DNA of 64,000 bases, taken from contig NZ_VCQN01000001.1 of the NCBI RefSeq assembly GCF_005938125.1, forward strand, positions 372,001 through 436,000, given 5' to 3'. Of the stretch, positions 8,546 through 17,605 are shown piece after piece. Below the pieces are notes generated by a model. The model was not told where the DNA came from and searched no databases. It worked only from the letters and a program-made list of their open reading frames with translations. The position numbers were made by a program, and so were the translations under genes. The DNA comes from Bacillus sp. BHET2 (lineage in GTDB: Bacteria > Bacillota > Bacilli > Bacillales > Bacillaceae_B). The stretch's first letter is position 1. Each line of letters starts with the position of its first letter.

Positions 8546-8983
8546 ATGATTCAAATTCATTTGATACCAGCTGCTGATACCTATTCAATCAGAAATCAGA
8601 TCCTAAGACCGACACAATCAATCGAGGAATGTAAGTATGAAGATGACCTCGACCAAAGTACCTTTCATATCGGTGCTTTCAAAGGAGAAAAGCTGATCTG
8701 TATCGGCTCATTTTATAAAGAAGGACAAGAGAGGTTGAAGGCAGACCACCCTTACCGGTTAAGGGGGATGGCAACGCTTCCGGAATACAGAGGAAAGGGT
8801 ATTGGAAAGCGCGTAATAGAAGAAAGCGAAGATATCCTGAAAGAAAGAGGATGTCGACTGTGGTGGTGTAATGCCAGAACTTCCGCAAGTCCTTACTATA
8901 AGAAGTTGGGCTTAACTCAGCTAGGAGACGTCTTTGATATTGAATCTATCGGACCACATGTAATTATGTACAAAAAGATGTGA
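8546..8983 (+). CDS. GNAT-family N-acetyltransferase
   Basis: The protein has about 145 residues. The acetyl-CoA pyrophosphate-binding motif A is clear (RGMATLPEYRGKGIGKRVIEE), and motif B contains NARTSASPYYKKLGL. It should transfer an acetyl group to an amine; the substrate is unknown. The frame can be extended upstream to 8510, but ATG 8546 follows an AGGAG site (about 11 bases) and the extension looks non-coding. It stands alone between convergent terminators. Confidence 0.8.
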   Translation: MIQIHLIPAADTYSIRNQILRPTQSIEECKYEDDLDQSTFHIGAFKGEKLICIGSFYKEGQERLKADHPYRLRGMATLPEYRGKGIGKRVIEESEDILKERGCRLWWCNARTSASPYYKKLGLTQLGDVFDIESIGPHVIMYKKM

Positions 8984-9079
8984 TGAATGATTCCCCTTAA
9001 GCGAGAGATCGTGAATGCTACTTCAATACTTCCGATTTACTAAACCTTTTCAGCCACACCGCAACATTTAAACCACTAC

Positions 9080-9112
9080 AAAAAAAAGACAACCAGGTAC
9101 GCCCGGTTGTCT
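9080..9112 (-). terminator. Intrinsic terminator of the AI-2E family gene
   Basis: On the minus strand, AGACAACC and GGTTGTCT enclose ten bases and are followed by eight T residues. Confidence 0.9.
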
Positions 9113-9117
9113 CCACT

Positions 9118-10218
9118 TTATTCCTGTATTTTAGATCTTCGTAATTTGATGAACTTCACAAAATTCAATACGATTGTTTTGGTTACTGCGTAAAATGGAA
9201 CAGCTAGGATCATGCCAAGAATACCAGCAAGGTTTCCTGCTACTAGCAATAAAATGATGATCGTTGCTGGATGAGTGTCCAATCGTTTGCCTAGGATAAG
9301 AGGGGAAAGCAGATTTCCCTCGATTTGCTGTGCGATTGTGACAACAACGACAACCAGTATCGCCTTGGTTGGTGAGTCGAATAATGCGACAATGATTGCA
9401 GGAGCAGCCCCTATAAACGGACCGATGAAGGGAATGATATTGGTGACAGCCCCTATCAGCGCCATGACTAGAGCATAAGGGAGCCCAATGATTAAATACC
9501 CGATAAAGGTTAAGGTCCCAACAAATGAAGCGACTGTTAATTGCCCCTGTATGTATGCTGCAAGTGTTCCGCTCGTATCTTTTAATGTATTGATTCCTTC
9601 TTGTCGGTAGGCAGGCGGCAGGAATTTCGAAATCGCCTTGGGGAATTTATGACCATCCTTAAACATGAAGAACAGCAGGAAAGGGACGGTCACTATAAGA
9701 ATGGTGATACTCGTCAATACACTTAATAATCCCTTCAGGGCAGAGGTGATATTATCAGGTAACGTATTGGCGAAATCAACCAATTGATTTTCAATATCTT
9801 TCATTGAAACGTATTCCTGATTCATCATCCATTTAAATTGGTCTGTTTCCGACAGATACTCAATAAAGTTCCTCGTTTGTTGTGCATACTCCGGTAGTGC
9901 GTTAAATAACGCAGTCACCTGTCGCGTAATGATAGGAGCAATGTTTCCTATCAGTAATACCATCAAACCGATGATGGCTACATAAAGGACGATAATGGCA
10001 AGAGTTCTCGGAAGTCTTGCTTTCTCGAGAAGATTGACTAATGGATTTAATAAAAAATACAGAAATCCTGATATGATAATCGGGAAAAATAAGGTTGATG
10101 CAAATACCACGATTGGTTCAAATAAAAAAGAAATCTTTGTTGAAACATAAATGATGGTAAGAATAACAAGAATTTGTAAACTCCATGAATACATCTTTTG
10201 CTTAGACAATCTGTTCAC
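9118..10218 (-). CDS. AI-2E family transporter
   Basis: This 366-residue integral membrane protein has about eight hydrophobic segments. A soluble region of about 60 residues follows the first three segments (near 95-160), and the conserved C-terminal block contains NIIPFIGPFIGAAPAIIVAL and EGNLLSPLILGKRLDTHP. The family (PF01594) includes the AI-2 exporter TqsA, but many Bacillus members (YdbI, YtvI, YueF) have other or unknown cargo, including Na+/H+ exchange in some. Length is closest to YueF. Cargo cannot be called. It is monocistronic. Confidence 0.8.
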   Translation of the reverse strand: MNRLSKQKMYSWSLQILVILTIIYVSTKISFLFEPIVVFASTLFFPIIISGFLYFLLNPLVNLLEKARLPRTLAIIVLYVAIIGLMVLLIGNIAPIITRQVTALFNALPEYAQQTRNFIEYLSETDQFKWMMNQEYVSMKDIENQLVDFANTLPDNITSALKGLLSVLTSITILIVTVPFLLFFMFKDGHKFPKAISKFLPPAYRQEGINTLKDTSGTLAAYIQGQLTVASFVGTLTFIGYLIIGLPYALVMALIGAVTNIIPFIGPFIGAAPAIIVALFDSPTKAILVVVVVTIAQQIEGNLLSPLILGKRLDTHPATIIILLLVAGNLAGILGMILAVPFYAVTKTIVLNFVKFIKLRRSKIQE

Positions 10219-10396
10219 CTCTATCGACTAGTTTATCTGATTAAGTATATCAAAAAAAGGAAGGGAAACCCTACTAATATCTAATGGAAGAGAGAATTAT
10301 TATTTGTGAAGAAACTCATAATTGAAGAACTTAAAAGCATCTGACTTGCAGAAGCCGGGAGTAGGGACCTTAAGGAAGTGAGAAGATAGTCTTCCT

Positions 10397-10425
10397 GCAT
10401 AACTCCCACACTAATGGACACTATA
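10397..10425 (+). promoter_or_regulatory. Sigma-G-like promoter of the first ger operon
   Basis: GCATA and CACTATA are spaced by exactly 17 bases and lie 32 bases before the gerA-type ATG. This matches the forespore consensus GHATR / CATNHTA with one mismatch. Germinant receptors are known sigma-G regulon members. Confidence 0.6.
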
Positions 10426-10457
10426 CATGGTAATAAACTCTTTCAGTAGGTGTTCAC

Positions 10458-11990
10458 ATGAGAAGGTCATTTTCAAAGCGAACTACACGCAAATTAATCA
10501 ATCCAACGGTTGAAAAACAAGATACCTGCGATACTCCTGCAATGAATTTAGAAGAGAAAGTAACGTTTATTCGTGAAGGCCTATTTCTGACAGATGATCT
10601 GAGCATTAGAAATCTGATCTTTAATGAAAAACAAGTCAAACTTATGTTCATCGATTCAATAGTGGAAGTAGGGAGTATTCAAAATAGTGTTATTAAACCA
10701 ATGCAAGAAAACCCTTTCGGTCATATTAAAAACGTTGTTTATGGCGCGAATGTCAATGAGACGGTTGACCTTCAAGGTGCATTAGACGCACTGGTGGATG
10801 GGCATTGCCTGCTGATCATTGAAGATGAGGAATGTATGTTCTTAATCTCAGCTCCTAAGAATCAGTCAGCACATCGAATTGAACCGATAAATGAAAAGGT
10901 AATCAGGGGATCGCATCAAGGTTTCAGTGAAAATGTAGCGGAAAATGTGCAATTTATTCGGGAAAGAATCACGAACAGAAAAGTAACCGTGAAATATTCG
11001 CATGTGGGGGTAACGACGAAAACGAAATATGCTCTGGTCAGCATTTCGACATTAACAGATCCCGAACTTGCTAAAACGATTGAAGAACGCATCACATATA
11101 TTAAGGCGGATGCCATACAATCTCCCGGGTATTTCGAAGAGTTTCTGGAAGATAGTTCGTTTTCCCCTTTCCCACAATTCTTGAACACGGAACGACCGGA
11201 TAGAGTAGTAGCAAATCTGATGGAGGGAAGAATGGCCCTCCTGATGGAAGGCAGTCCAACCGCTTTGATCTTTCCGGTTTCTTTTTTTAGTTTTTTTCAA
11301 ACCTCGGAGGATTATAATTCACGCTCATTCATTGCGTCCTTCCTGAGGTTGATCAGGTTAGTAAGTTTTATTACCACACTATGCCTTCCTGCCTTTTATA
11401 TTGCGGTTATTTCCTATAATTATGAAGTCATTCCAGTAGAGATTATCTTCTCTATCAAAAGTTCTTTGGAATACTTGCCTTTTCCACCTTTGATTGAGGC
11501 TGCAATCATGCAATTTACGCTTGAATTATTGCGTGAAGCTGCCATACGATTACCCAATCCTGTCGCTCAAACCATCGGGGTGGTGGGTGGACTTGTCATC
11601 GGGACAGCGGTGGTCGATGCCAATTTTGTTTCCAATACAATGGTCATCGTCGTCGCCATCACGGCCATTTCATCATTCGTCATTCCATCGAATGAATTGA
11701 GCACATCAGTAAGAATATTAGGGTTTCCATTAATGGTTTTAGCTTCATTATTCGGTTTCTTCGGGATCGTTATTGGGCTGATGATTACTCTCATTCACAT
11801 GTCCAAACTTAAATCACTTGGTCATTATTACTTATATCCGATGGCCCCATTTGATGTTAAAGCATTTAAAGATGCATTTATACGTGTTCCAATTTGGCTA
11901 ATGAAGGAACGACCGAGAGATTTAAAGGCCATTTATAAATGGAAGACGACGAACCCCAGAGGATGGAAAAAAAATGAACAATCAGACTAA
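10458..11990 (+). CDS. Spore germination receptor subunit A (GerA/GerKA family)
   Basis: The 510-residue protein has a soluble N-terminal half (to about residue 280) and four to five hydrophobic segments in the C-terminal half. GerA-family blocks are visible: FPQFLNTERPDRVVANLMEGR, then YNYEVIP and EAAIMQFTLELLREAAIRLP. This A subunit sits in the inner spore membrane and, with B and C, opens ion and dipicolinate release when a nutrient binds. The germinant cannot be predicted. It overlaps the B gene by 17 bases, indicating translational coupling. Confidence 0.9.
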   Translation: MRRSFSKRTTRKLINPTVEKQDTCDTPAMNLEEKVTFIREGLFLTDDLSIRNLIFNEKQVKLMFIDSIVEVGSIQNSVIKPMQENPFGHIKNVVYGANVNETVDLQGALDALVDGHCLLIIEDEECMFLISAPKNQSAHRIEPINEKVIRGSHQGFSENVAENVQFIRERITNRKVTVKYSHVGVTTKTKYALVSISTLTDPELAKTIEERITYIKADAIQSPGYFEEFLEDSSFSPFPQFLNTERPDRVVANLMEGRMALLMEGSPTALIFPVSFFSFFQTSEDYNSRSFIASFLRLIRLVSFITTLCLPAFYIAVISYNYEVIPVEIIFSIKSSLEYLPFPPLIEAAIMQFTLELLREAAIRLPNPVAQTIGVVGGLVIGTAVVDANFVSNTMVIVVAITAISSFVIPSNELSTSVRILGFPLMVLASLFGFFGIVIGLMITLIHMSKLKSLGHYYLYPMAPFDVKAFKDAFIRVPIWLMKERPRDLKAIYKWKTTNPRGWKKNEQSD

Positions 11991-13083
11991 ACTCAGTGGG
12001 GTACAGTTAACATTTTTCATCATCCAAACACAAATAGGTGTTGGGATATTGGGCTTACCGTTTAATGTATACTTGAAGTCCAAGCAGGATGCCTGGATTG
12101 CTGTCCTTTTAGCAGGACTGCTGGTACAGGCTGTTATCATGATACTGTGGCTATTAGGCAGACGGTTTCCTTCTAAGTCACTTTTTGAATACTCAAAGAT
12201 ACTTCTTGGGAAAATAACGGGAACTTTTCTAAATTGCGGTTATATTTTATATGCACTATTGGTAACGGCACTGATTTTGATGTACTCCACCAAGATTATT
12301 AAGATGTGGGTGCTGATCTTCACCCCTAAATGGATCATCATGTTTCTATTGATTGCGACCGCCATGTACTTAGCGAGTGAGGACGTCATAGGGATAAGCA
12401 ATATTTATGTAGTGGTATCGAGCCTCATCTTTTTCCTACTGGTTATTTCAATCATAGTGTTAGTGACCTATCCGGTTGAATTCAGATATTTATTTCCTAT
12501 GGGACAATCAGGGGTTTTGGGCTGGCTGAAGGGTGCGAATGAAGCATATTTCTCTATGCTTGGATTTGAACTGTTGCTCATTCTATACCCACACTTTAAA
12601 CAAAATGAGGAGAAAGCCATTCTCATACATGTAACGGTTGCCAATATCACCGTGACAATCATTTATGCATTTATGACCATAGTAAGTATCGTTACATTTA
12701 GTCCGACAGAAATTGATATTGTTCCACAACCGGTTTTATATTTTGTGAAGTCACTGTATTTGCAAATAGTCGAACGAATCGATCTTGTGTTTGTTTCCTT
12801 GTGGGTCGTAAACGTCATTACATCATTAACAAGTTATTTATTCTTTGCAACAGAAGGAACATCATTCTTCCTCCGAAAAGTGAAAAAAATCAAACGTACT
12901 ATTCTTCCGATCATATTTGGTGTTATGGGACTGATTATTGCTCTAATGGTGAAGTTTGATCAAATGGAAGTTTACAATAAGGCGGTCATTTATATGTCTT
13001 ACGCCTTTGTATTCTTCATTCCCCTCATGCTACTAGGCATATCATTGGTGTTCAAAAAACACGAAAGGGAGAAACAACAATGA
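11974..13083 (+). CDS. Spore germination receptor subunit B (GerAB/ArcD-like permease)
   Basis: This 369-residue protein has about ten hydrophobic segments and the family start GVQLTFFIIQTQIGVGILGLPF. GerB subunits belong to the amino acid/polyamine/organocation superfamily and carry the germinant-binding pocket. It overlaps gerA by 17 bases and gerC by four (ATGA). A glycine-rich start segment (IGVGILGLP) corresponds to the unwound TM1 of APC carriers. Its partner genes are encoded only here and in the separate operon at 52845-56664. Confidence 0.9.
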   Translation: MNNQTKLSGVQLTFFIIQTQIGVGILGLPFNVYLKSKQDAWIAVLLAGLLVQAVIMILWLLGRRFPSKSLFEYSKILLGKITGTFLNCGYILYALLVTALILMYSTKIIKMWVLIFTPKWIIMFLLIATAMYLASEDVIGISNIYVVVSSLIFFLLVISIIVLVTYPVEFRYLFPMGQSGVLGWLKGANEAYFSMLGFELLLILYPHFKQNEEKAILIHVTVANITVTIIYAFMTIVSIVTFSPTEIDIVPQPVLYFVKSLYLQIVERIDLVFVSLWVVNVITSLTSYLFFATEGTSFFLRKVKKIKRTILPIIFGVMGLIIALMVKFDQMEVYNKAVIYMSYAFVFFIPLMLLGISLVFKKHEREKQQ

Positions 13084-14183
13084 AAAGTAGAAAAATCCTT
13101 ATCCTACTAATGGTCATGTTATTGTGCTTGACAGGGTGCTGGGATCAAAGGTTGCTCAAAAATGGAAGACTTGTTTTTTCCTCTGCCTTCGATTTAACAC
13201 CAGATAAAAACATTCACGCCACGGCAATCATAAGAGACTTTAAAGATGGTGTCCCCACCAACACGATGGTTGAAGCGAATGGACGAACGATTCGGGACGT
13301 GCGTATGCATATGGACCGGAAAGTATCAGGTAGCTTTGAACCATCAAAAAATCGAGTCTTTCTGCTAGGGGAAAGCCTTGCGAAAAAGGATGTTTATGAT
13401 TTTCTGGACATTTTCTACCGGGATCCCAACAGTTCGATTTCCTCGAAATTAGCTGTTTCGGAAGGGGAAGCGGGAGATGTTCTAAAAATGATTTCTCAGA
13501 AAAATATTTTAATATCTGAATACATTATTGAAACCATTAGTTCCGCCGAATCATTCACGGGTATTCCGAAAGTGAACCTCCAATCCGTATGTACAATTAT
13601 GTTTGATGAAGGAAAGGATTTCTTTGTTCCCCTTTTTAAAATCGATAATGAGGAACTTGTTCTAAGTGGTACTGCATTATTCCATAAACGTTCGATGAGT
13701 GGCAAACTCTCGATTCCCGAGTCAACCTTATTACTTGTTTTAATGAATCAAAAAGGGAAAATTGCGAGGTATGTCACGAAGGTGGATAAAGGAAATAAGG
13801 TGAAGATCGAAAATTATATTACCTATAATTTAGTAAATCCCAAAACAAAGATGAAAATACTTTCTTCCACACCAGGAAATATACAAGTGGAACTGACATT
13901 GAAAACGGAGGCTGCGATTGTCGAATTTCCTCAGGATGAATTAGCTGATAAACAAAAGATCAAGGAGCTTGATGAAAAAATCTCAGCACATCTAATGAGT
14001 GATGCAGAAAAAATGATTAAGAAAATTCAGGAAGCGAACGCTGACCTATTCGGAATTGGAAGAGAATTCATTGCGTTTCACCATAAAGAATGGGAGCAAA
14101 TGGATTGGGAGAAGGAGTATCCCATCATCACCATCAAACCGAAAATTGAACTTGATATTGTAGGGAATGGAATCATCAACTAA
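13080..14183 (+). CDS. Spore germination receptor subunit C (Ger(x)C lipoprotein)
   Basis: The 367-residue protein has a lipoprotein signal with the lipobox LCLTGC (Cys at about residue 20), directly followed by the family signature WDQR. The rest is the soluble Ger(x)C fold. Diacylation by Lgt anchors it to the outer face of the inner spore membrane next to A and B. It is the last gene of the operon and is followed by a strong terminator. Confidence 0.9.
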   Translation: MKSRKILILLMVMLLCLTGCWDQRLLKNGRLVFSSAFDLTPDKNIHATAIIRDFKDGVPTNTMVEANGRTIRDVRMHMDRKVSGSFEPSKNRVFLLGESLAKKDVYDFLDIFYRDPNSSISSKLAVSEGEAGDVLKMISQKNILISEYIIETISSAESFTGIPKVNLQSVCTIMFDEGKDFFVPLFKIDNEELVLSGTALFHKRSMSGKLSIPESTLLLVLMNQKGKIARYVTKVDKGNKVKIENYITYNLVNPKTKMKILSSTPGNIQVELTLKTEAAIVEFPQDELADKQKIKELDEKISAHLMSDAEKMIKKIQEANADLFGIGREFIAFHHKEWEQMDWEKEYPIITIKPKIELDIVGNGIIN

Positions 14184-14187
14184 CCAT

Positions 14188-14232
14188 AAATAAAAAGATC
14201 TTGCGCTTAATGGGTGCAAGATCTTTTTATTT
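14188..14232. terminator. Bidirectional terminator between gerC and the SMR operon
   Basis: A perfect 17-bp stem (AAATAAAAAGATCTTGC and its complement) is flanked by A-rich and T-rich arms. It can stop both the ger operon and the converging SMR operon. Confidence 0.85.
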
Positions 14233-14548
14233 AAGAAACCAATTTCAAACCAATGATGCTTCCGACAATACAGGAAATAAAGAAAAGCCTTTTGGCCTCT
14301 TTTCTTTCTTTAAAGAACACCATTCCCATGATCACTGCCCCGGCAGACCCTATCCCGGTCCATATCCCATATCCGGTACTTACAGGGATATGGATCAGGG
14401 AAAGCGACAATAGGTAAAAACTAAATGCTCCGGCTACAAAACTGATGATAGAAGGGACCAGCTTCTTATAACCTTCTGAAAGCTTCATAAATGTAACCAT
14501 GACCACTTCTGAGCACCCTGCAAAGAGGAGGAAAATCCATGCCATCAA
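14231..14548 (-). CDS. SMR-family efflux subunit (YvdR/YkkD-like)
   Basis: This 105-residue protein has four hydrophobic segments. The TM1 glutamate expected to bind substrate and proton is present in AGCSEVVMVTFMK (about residue 14), and the TM3 packing motif appears as TGYGIWTGIGSAG. Small multidrug resistance proteins export cations or guanidinium compounds by proton exchange. It overlaps its partner gene by four bases, which suggests a heteromeric pair such as YkkCD, EbrAB or YvdSR. Confidence 0.85.
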   Translation of the reverse strand: MMAWIFLLFAGCSEVVMVTFMKLSEGYKKLVPSIISFVAGAFSFYLLSLSLIHIPVSTGYGIWTGIGSAGAVIMGMVFFKERKEAKRLFFISCIVGSIIGLKLVS

Positions 14549-14889
14549 TAAGCACCCCCTGTATCTTTTTCTTCTTTATCACTCATCTTCAATCCGATCA
14601 CTCCAAAAATGAGTAATGTGATAAATGCAATTTTCATTAAGCTTATCCCTTCATCCAAGAAGAACATTCCAATAAGGGCTGTACCTGCTGCTCCAATCCC
14701 GGTGAAGACGGCATAAGCTGTTCCAATCGGCAACAGTCTCATTGATTGTGAGAAAAAATAAAAACTGACTAATATGAGGAATGCTGTGACCATACTAGGC
14801 ACCGGTTTAGTGAATCCTTCTGACATGGATAACCCCGTTGCCCATCCAATCTCTAAGATGCCTCCTACTACCACATAAATCCAACCCAT
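14545..14889 (-). CDS. SMR-family efflux subunit (YvdS/YkkC-like)
   Basis: The 114-residue product starts at MGWIYVVVGG, nine bases after an AAAGGAG site; the longer frame upstream overlaps tetR. Four hydrophobic segments are visible, with the conserved glutamate in GGILEIGWATGL (about residue 13) and a TM3 block TAYAVFTGIGAAG. The C-terminal tail carries a charged run (SDKEEKD) that its partner lacks. The order tetR, SMR, SMR matches B. subtilis yvdT-yvdS-yvdR as I recall it. Confidence 0.85.
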   Translation of the reverse strand: MGWIYVVVGGILEIGWATGLSMSEGFTKPVPSMVTAFLILVSFYFFSQSMRLLPIGTAYAVFTGIGAAGTALIGMFFLDEGISLMKIAFITLLIFGVIGLKMSDKEEKDTGGAY

Positions 14890-14893
14890 GATG

Positions 14894-15490
14894 CTACTCT
14901 CCTTTGCGACTTGAAATACCCAATTCGTAAACCTTCCAAGCCGATTCAATTCGCTGTTGAAAAATTTCTTCTGTGTAATAATGATGTTCTAAAAACACGC
15001 CGTCAACTAAACATAAGAAAGAGGCAATAAATTCATCCTGATTGATCTCATGAAACAGATGCTGATTTGCACCTTCCTCATAAACCGACGCTAATATGGA
15101 GGAAGTAACTTGTTCAAAATGAATAAATTGTCTTTGGATAAGATCTTTAAACAGTTCTGGCGGAAAGAAGGTGACTCTTTTCCACAATATGGCTTCCTTT
15201 GTTGTCATTAATCTATGGCAAAATAAATCAAATAGTTTTTTAATATTTGACAAGGGTTCTTGAGAGACCATTGTCTTGGCTGTCATTTTGTAAGCCGTCA
15301 CTTCAGCTTTTATTAAATCTTCCATGACTTCTATAAATAATTCCTCTTTACTTTGAAAATGGTTGTAGATGGAAGGTTTCTTTATTCCCACCACCTTAGC
15401 AATTTCGGCTAACGAAGTATCTTCGTAGCCTTTTTGCCCGAATAAATCCAATGATGCCTCTTTTATCAACTGCTTTTTATCGCTTTTCAT
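14894..15490 (-). CDS. TetR-family repressor of the SMR pair
   Basis: The 198-residue protein has the N-terminal helix-turn-helix TSLAEIAKVVGIKKPSIYNHFQSKEEL (about residues 25-51), followed by a helical ligand-binding domain. A short RBS overlap joins its stop to the first SMR gene, so all three genes form one operon. It is expected to bind the palindrome at 15514-15531 in its own promoter and release it on binding a toxic cation or drug. The inducer is unknown. Confidence 0.85.
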   Translation of the reverse strand: MKSDKKQLIKEASLDLFGQKGYEDTSLAEIAKVVGIKKPSIYNHFQSKEELFIEVMEDLIKAEVTAYKMTAKTMVSQEPLSNIKKLFDLFCHRLMTTKEAILWKRVTFFPPELFKDLIQRQFIHFEQVTSSILASVYEEGANQHLFHEINQDEFIASFLCLVDGVFLEHHYYTEEIFQQRIESAWKVYELGISSRKGE

Positions 15491-15513
15491 TCAGATCATC
15501 CTTTTCGGAAACT

Positions 15514-15531
15514 AACTAACGGTCGTTAGTT
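15514..15531. promoter_or_regulatory. TetR operator palindrome
   Basis: AACTAACG and CGTTAGTT flank two central bases, forming a perfect 18-bp palindrome 24 bases before the tetR start codon. This position and size fit autoregulation by a TetR dimer. Confidence 0.7.
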
Positions 15532-15719
15532 TAAGTGTAAGTCCCTTTTGATCAAAATGCAAGGAGGAAAATATTCGAATGTTTTGGGAAGTGATGGCAT
15601 ATAATTTTTTGTTGTCTTATAAACAGAATTTCTTCTTAACGAGCTACACTCCACCACTTGCTCATTGGAAACGCGACAACGTTTACGAAAACAGCCTTAA
15701 AGATAGAAAGGAGAATACA

Positions 15720-16043
15720 ATGGATGGGTTGCGGATGAAAAGCTGGTTCCTTGGCTTGTTACTTCTGATCCTGATTGGAGTTGTGATATTGAAATTAGTG
15801 GTTAGCAGACAGGAAGAGTGGGTAAGGATTGAAGAAAAATACTTTCCTGTCAGCCTGGGATCTGAAGGTATTAAATCCGGGGAGGTGATTGATCAGCATA
15901 ACAGTGACTCGTCTTGTGCGATGAAGTTTGACAACGGTCACACGTATAAGTTGGATTGTGAAGAGTATCTCGATTTTACAATCGGTGAGAAAGTCAAAAT
16001 CGTCTCAATTGAAAACAAGCGTGTGAGACTAAGAAGAAAGTAG
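15720..16043 (+). CDS. Single-pass membrane protein, unknown
   Basis: The 107-residue product starts at ATG 15720 after an AAAGGAG site; the upstream extension to 15579 has no ribosome-binding site. One hydrophobic segment (about residues 9-28) precedes a small beta-rich domain with C..MKFDNGHTYKLDCEEY. That domain contains two cysteines that could form a disulfide outside the cell. No family is recognised. Confidence 0.6.
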   Translation: MDGLRMKSWFLGLLLLILIGVVILKLVVSRQEEWVRIEEKYFPVSLGSEGIKSGEVIDQHNSDSSCAMKFDNGHTYKLDCEEYLDFTIGEKVKIVSIENKRVRLRRK

Positions 16044-16122
16044 AACATTCATTTGTACAGATCCTATCCGTGGTAGGATAAGAGATAGGACGCAACGATA
16101 TCTATAGGAGGGATAATGGAAT

Positions 16123-16488
16123 ATGAACAAAAAGGATCTTGTACAATATTTTATTGTAAATAAAGATTTACCCATGTCTAAGGGGAAGACGGCAGCGCAA
16201 GTGGCTCATGCAGCTACTCTCAGTACGTTGACGATGATGTCTAAGGATACGCCATTTCAAAATAGGCAGCCTGATTTCATAGAGTGGGTGCAAACAGGGA
16301 TGAAGAAAATTGTTTTGAAGGGAAAAACGGAGGAACTGGAAAAACTAGAGCAGAAAGGATTTTTCAGTATTCATGATAGTGGTTTGACTGAAATTAAAGA
16401 AGGGTCATTGACGGTCATCGCTCTACCACCTATGGAGAAGTTTGAAGCAAAGGAATTCGTGGGCAACTTAACCCTAATGAAAAACTAG
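16123..16488 (+). CDS. Peptidyl-tRNA hydrolase, Pth2 type
   Basis: This 121-residue protein contains the Pth2 signature YFIVNKDLPMSKGKTAAQVAHA with its conserved lysine, followed by the internal KKIVLKGKTEEL block. Pth2 releases peptides from prematurely dropped peptidyl-tRNA and is the archaeal/eukaryotic form, scattered in bacteria beside the usual Pth. A GGAGGG site lies ten bases upstream. A 5'-leader hairpin (TCCTATC / GATAGGA) sits 30-60 bases upstream. It lies 12 bases before a NUDIX gene and is probably co-transcribed with it. Confidence 0.8.
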   Translation: MNKKDLVQYFIVNKDLPMSKGKTAAQVAHAATLSTLTMMSKDTPFQNRQPDFIEWVQTGMKKIVLKGKTEELEKLEQKGFFSIHDSGLTEIKEGSLTVIALPPMEKFEAKEFVGNLTLMKN

Positions 16489-16500
16489 AGGGAGGGAGGT

Positions 16501-17037
16501 GTGTCAATACGTAGCGTTCTGACATCATTTCAGAACTGGGAGAGGGGCCATAATCAGTTGGGATACATAGAAGAACTCAGGGAAATTGTTGGCAACCGCC
16601 CACTTATTTTAGTAGGTGCGGTTGTGATGGTTCTAAATGAAAAAAATGAAGTGCTTCTTCAACAGCGAAGATTCCCACATGGTGCGTGGGGACTTCCTGG
16701 AGGACTAATGGAATTGGCCGAATCTACAGAAGAGACAGCGAGAAGGGAAGTGGAAGAGGAAACTAGCTTGCAATTAGGGAAGTTACATTTGTTAAACGTC
16801 TATTCTGGAGCTGACCAATATGTTCAGGCAGAAAATGGAGACGAATTTTACGTTGTGACAACCGCTTATTATACGTATGAATTTGAAGGGTTTTTGAAAG
16901 CCGATCCATCTGAATCCATTCAATTAGCGTTTTTCCCTCTTGAAGGCTTACCTGAAATCATGGTGAGGAGTCATCATCAGATGCTTCGCGATTATAAAGA
17001 TTTATTTCCAGTAGAAGAGGAGAAGGAACAATTCTGA
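16501..17037 (+). CDS. NUDIX hydrolase
   Basis: The 178-residue protein starts at GTG right after a GGGAGGGAGG site. The NUDIX box covers about residues 68-90: the glycine and first glutamate are present and REVEEE follows, but the usual glycine of the EExG end is replaced by serine (EETSL). A short helical N-terminal extension precedes the fold. It should hydrolyse a nucleoside diphosphate-linked substrate with Mg2+, and resembles B. subtilis YjhB. The substrate is unknown. Confidence 0.8.
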   Translation: MSIRSVLTSFQNWERGHNQLGYIEELREIVGNRPLILVGAVVMVLNEKNEVLLQQRRFPHGAWGLPGGLMELAESTEETARREVEEETSLQLGKLHLLNVYSGADQYVQAENGDEFYVVTTAYYTYEFEGFLKADPSESIQLAFFPLEGLPEIMVRSHHQMLRDYKDLFPVEEEKEQF

Positions 17038-17109
17038 AGAAACAGGTCTGTAGGCATTTAGAATGCTATCAATGAAAGGGCTTATAAATATCTTTATCAA
17101 TGAACACAT

Positions 17110-17145
17110 AAAAAAAGCGGGTCAGGAAAGTCTGATCCGCTTTTC
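17110..17145. terminator. Bidirectional terminator
   Basis: AGCGGGTCAG and CTGATCCGCT form an imperfect stem with T-runs on both strands, serving the NUDIX gene and the converging small gene. Confidence 0.8.
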
Positions 17146-17162
17146 ATTATATAAATTATCCA

Positions 17163-17354
17163 TTAGTTTAATGTATCTAGATAGGCATAATATGCGGCTA
17201 GCTTTTCGTTGATGTTGGCCGCTTTCCCGTTTCCTTTTCGTGATTTACCTATTGCGAAAAATTCTTTGTGAACAGGTAGGATATGAACGGTAACAGCTGG
17301 TCGTCCTCTATGCTTGAAGTCTTTAGGTACGTGAAGCATGGAAAATCGTTTCAT
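17163..17354 (-). CDS. Small basic protein, unknown
   Basis: The 63-residue protein is rich in lysine, arginine and histidine and has no hydrophobic segment. It begins MKRFSMLHVPKDFKHRGRP. A textbook AAGGAGG site, seven bases before ATG, and a terminator just downstream argue that it is real. The C-terminal helix INEKLAAYYAYLDTLN is the only clearly structured part. No family is recognised. Confidence 0.6.
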   Translation of the reverse strand: MKRFSMLHVPKDFKHRGRPAVTVHILPVHKEFFAIGKSRKGNGKAANINEKLAAYYAYLDTLN

Positions 17355-17493
17355 TGAAAGGCCTCCTTAAGGAGAGAGCTATTCTAGCCATAAATTATGA
17401 GTAGAGAATAGTCAATCATTTTCTTAGTATACCATAATTCTTTATTTTAATTCAAACTTCTGAATATTCAATGTAGTTATTTGTACGAAAAAA

Positions 17494-17522
17494 TTGATAA
17501 ATACCCCCAAAAATGCAATAAT
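17494..17522 (+). promoter_or_regulatory. Sigma-A-like promoter of the 37-residue peptide gene
   Basis: TTGATA and AATAAT are 17 bases apart, about 85 bases before the start codon. Confidence 0.5.
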
Positions 17523-17605
17523 TCTTGCGTAATGTGTAACATGAAAGTGGATGAATGATTTATTCACACTCTGATTTTTTAACAACTTGGGAGGTATTTA
17601 AAAGT

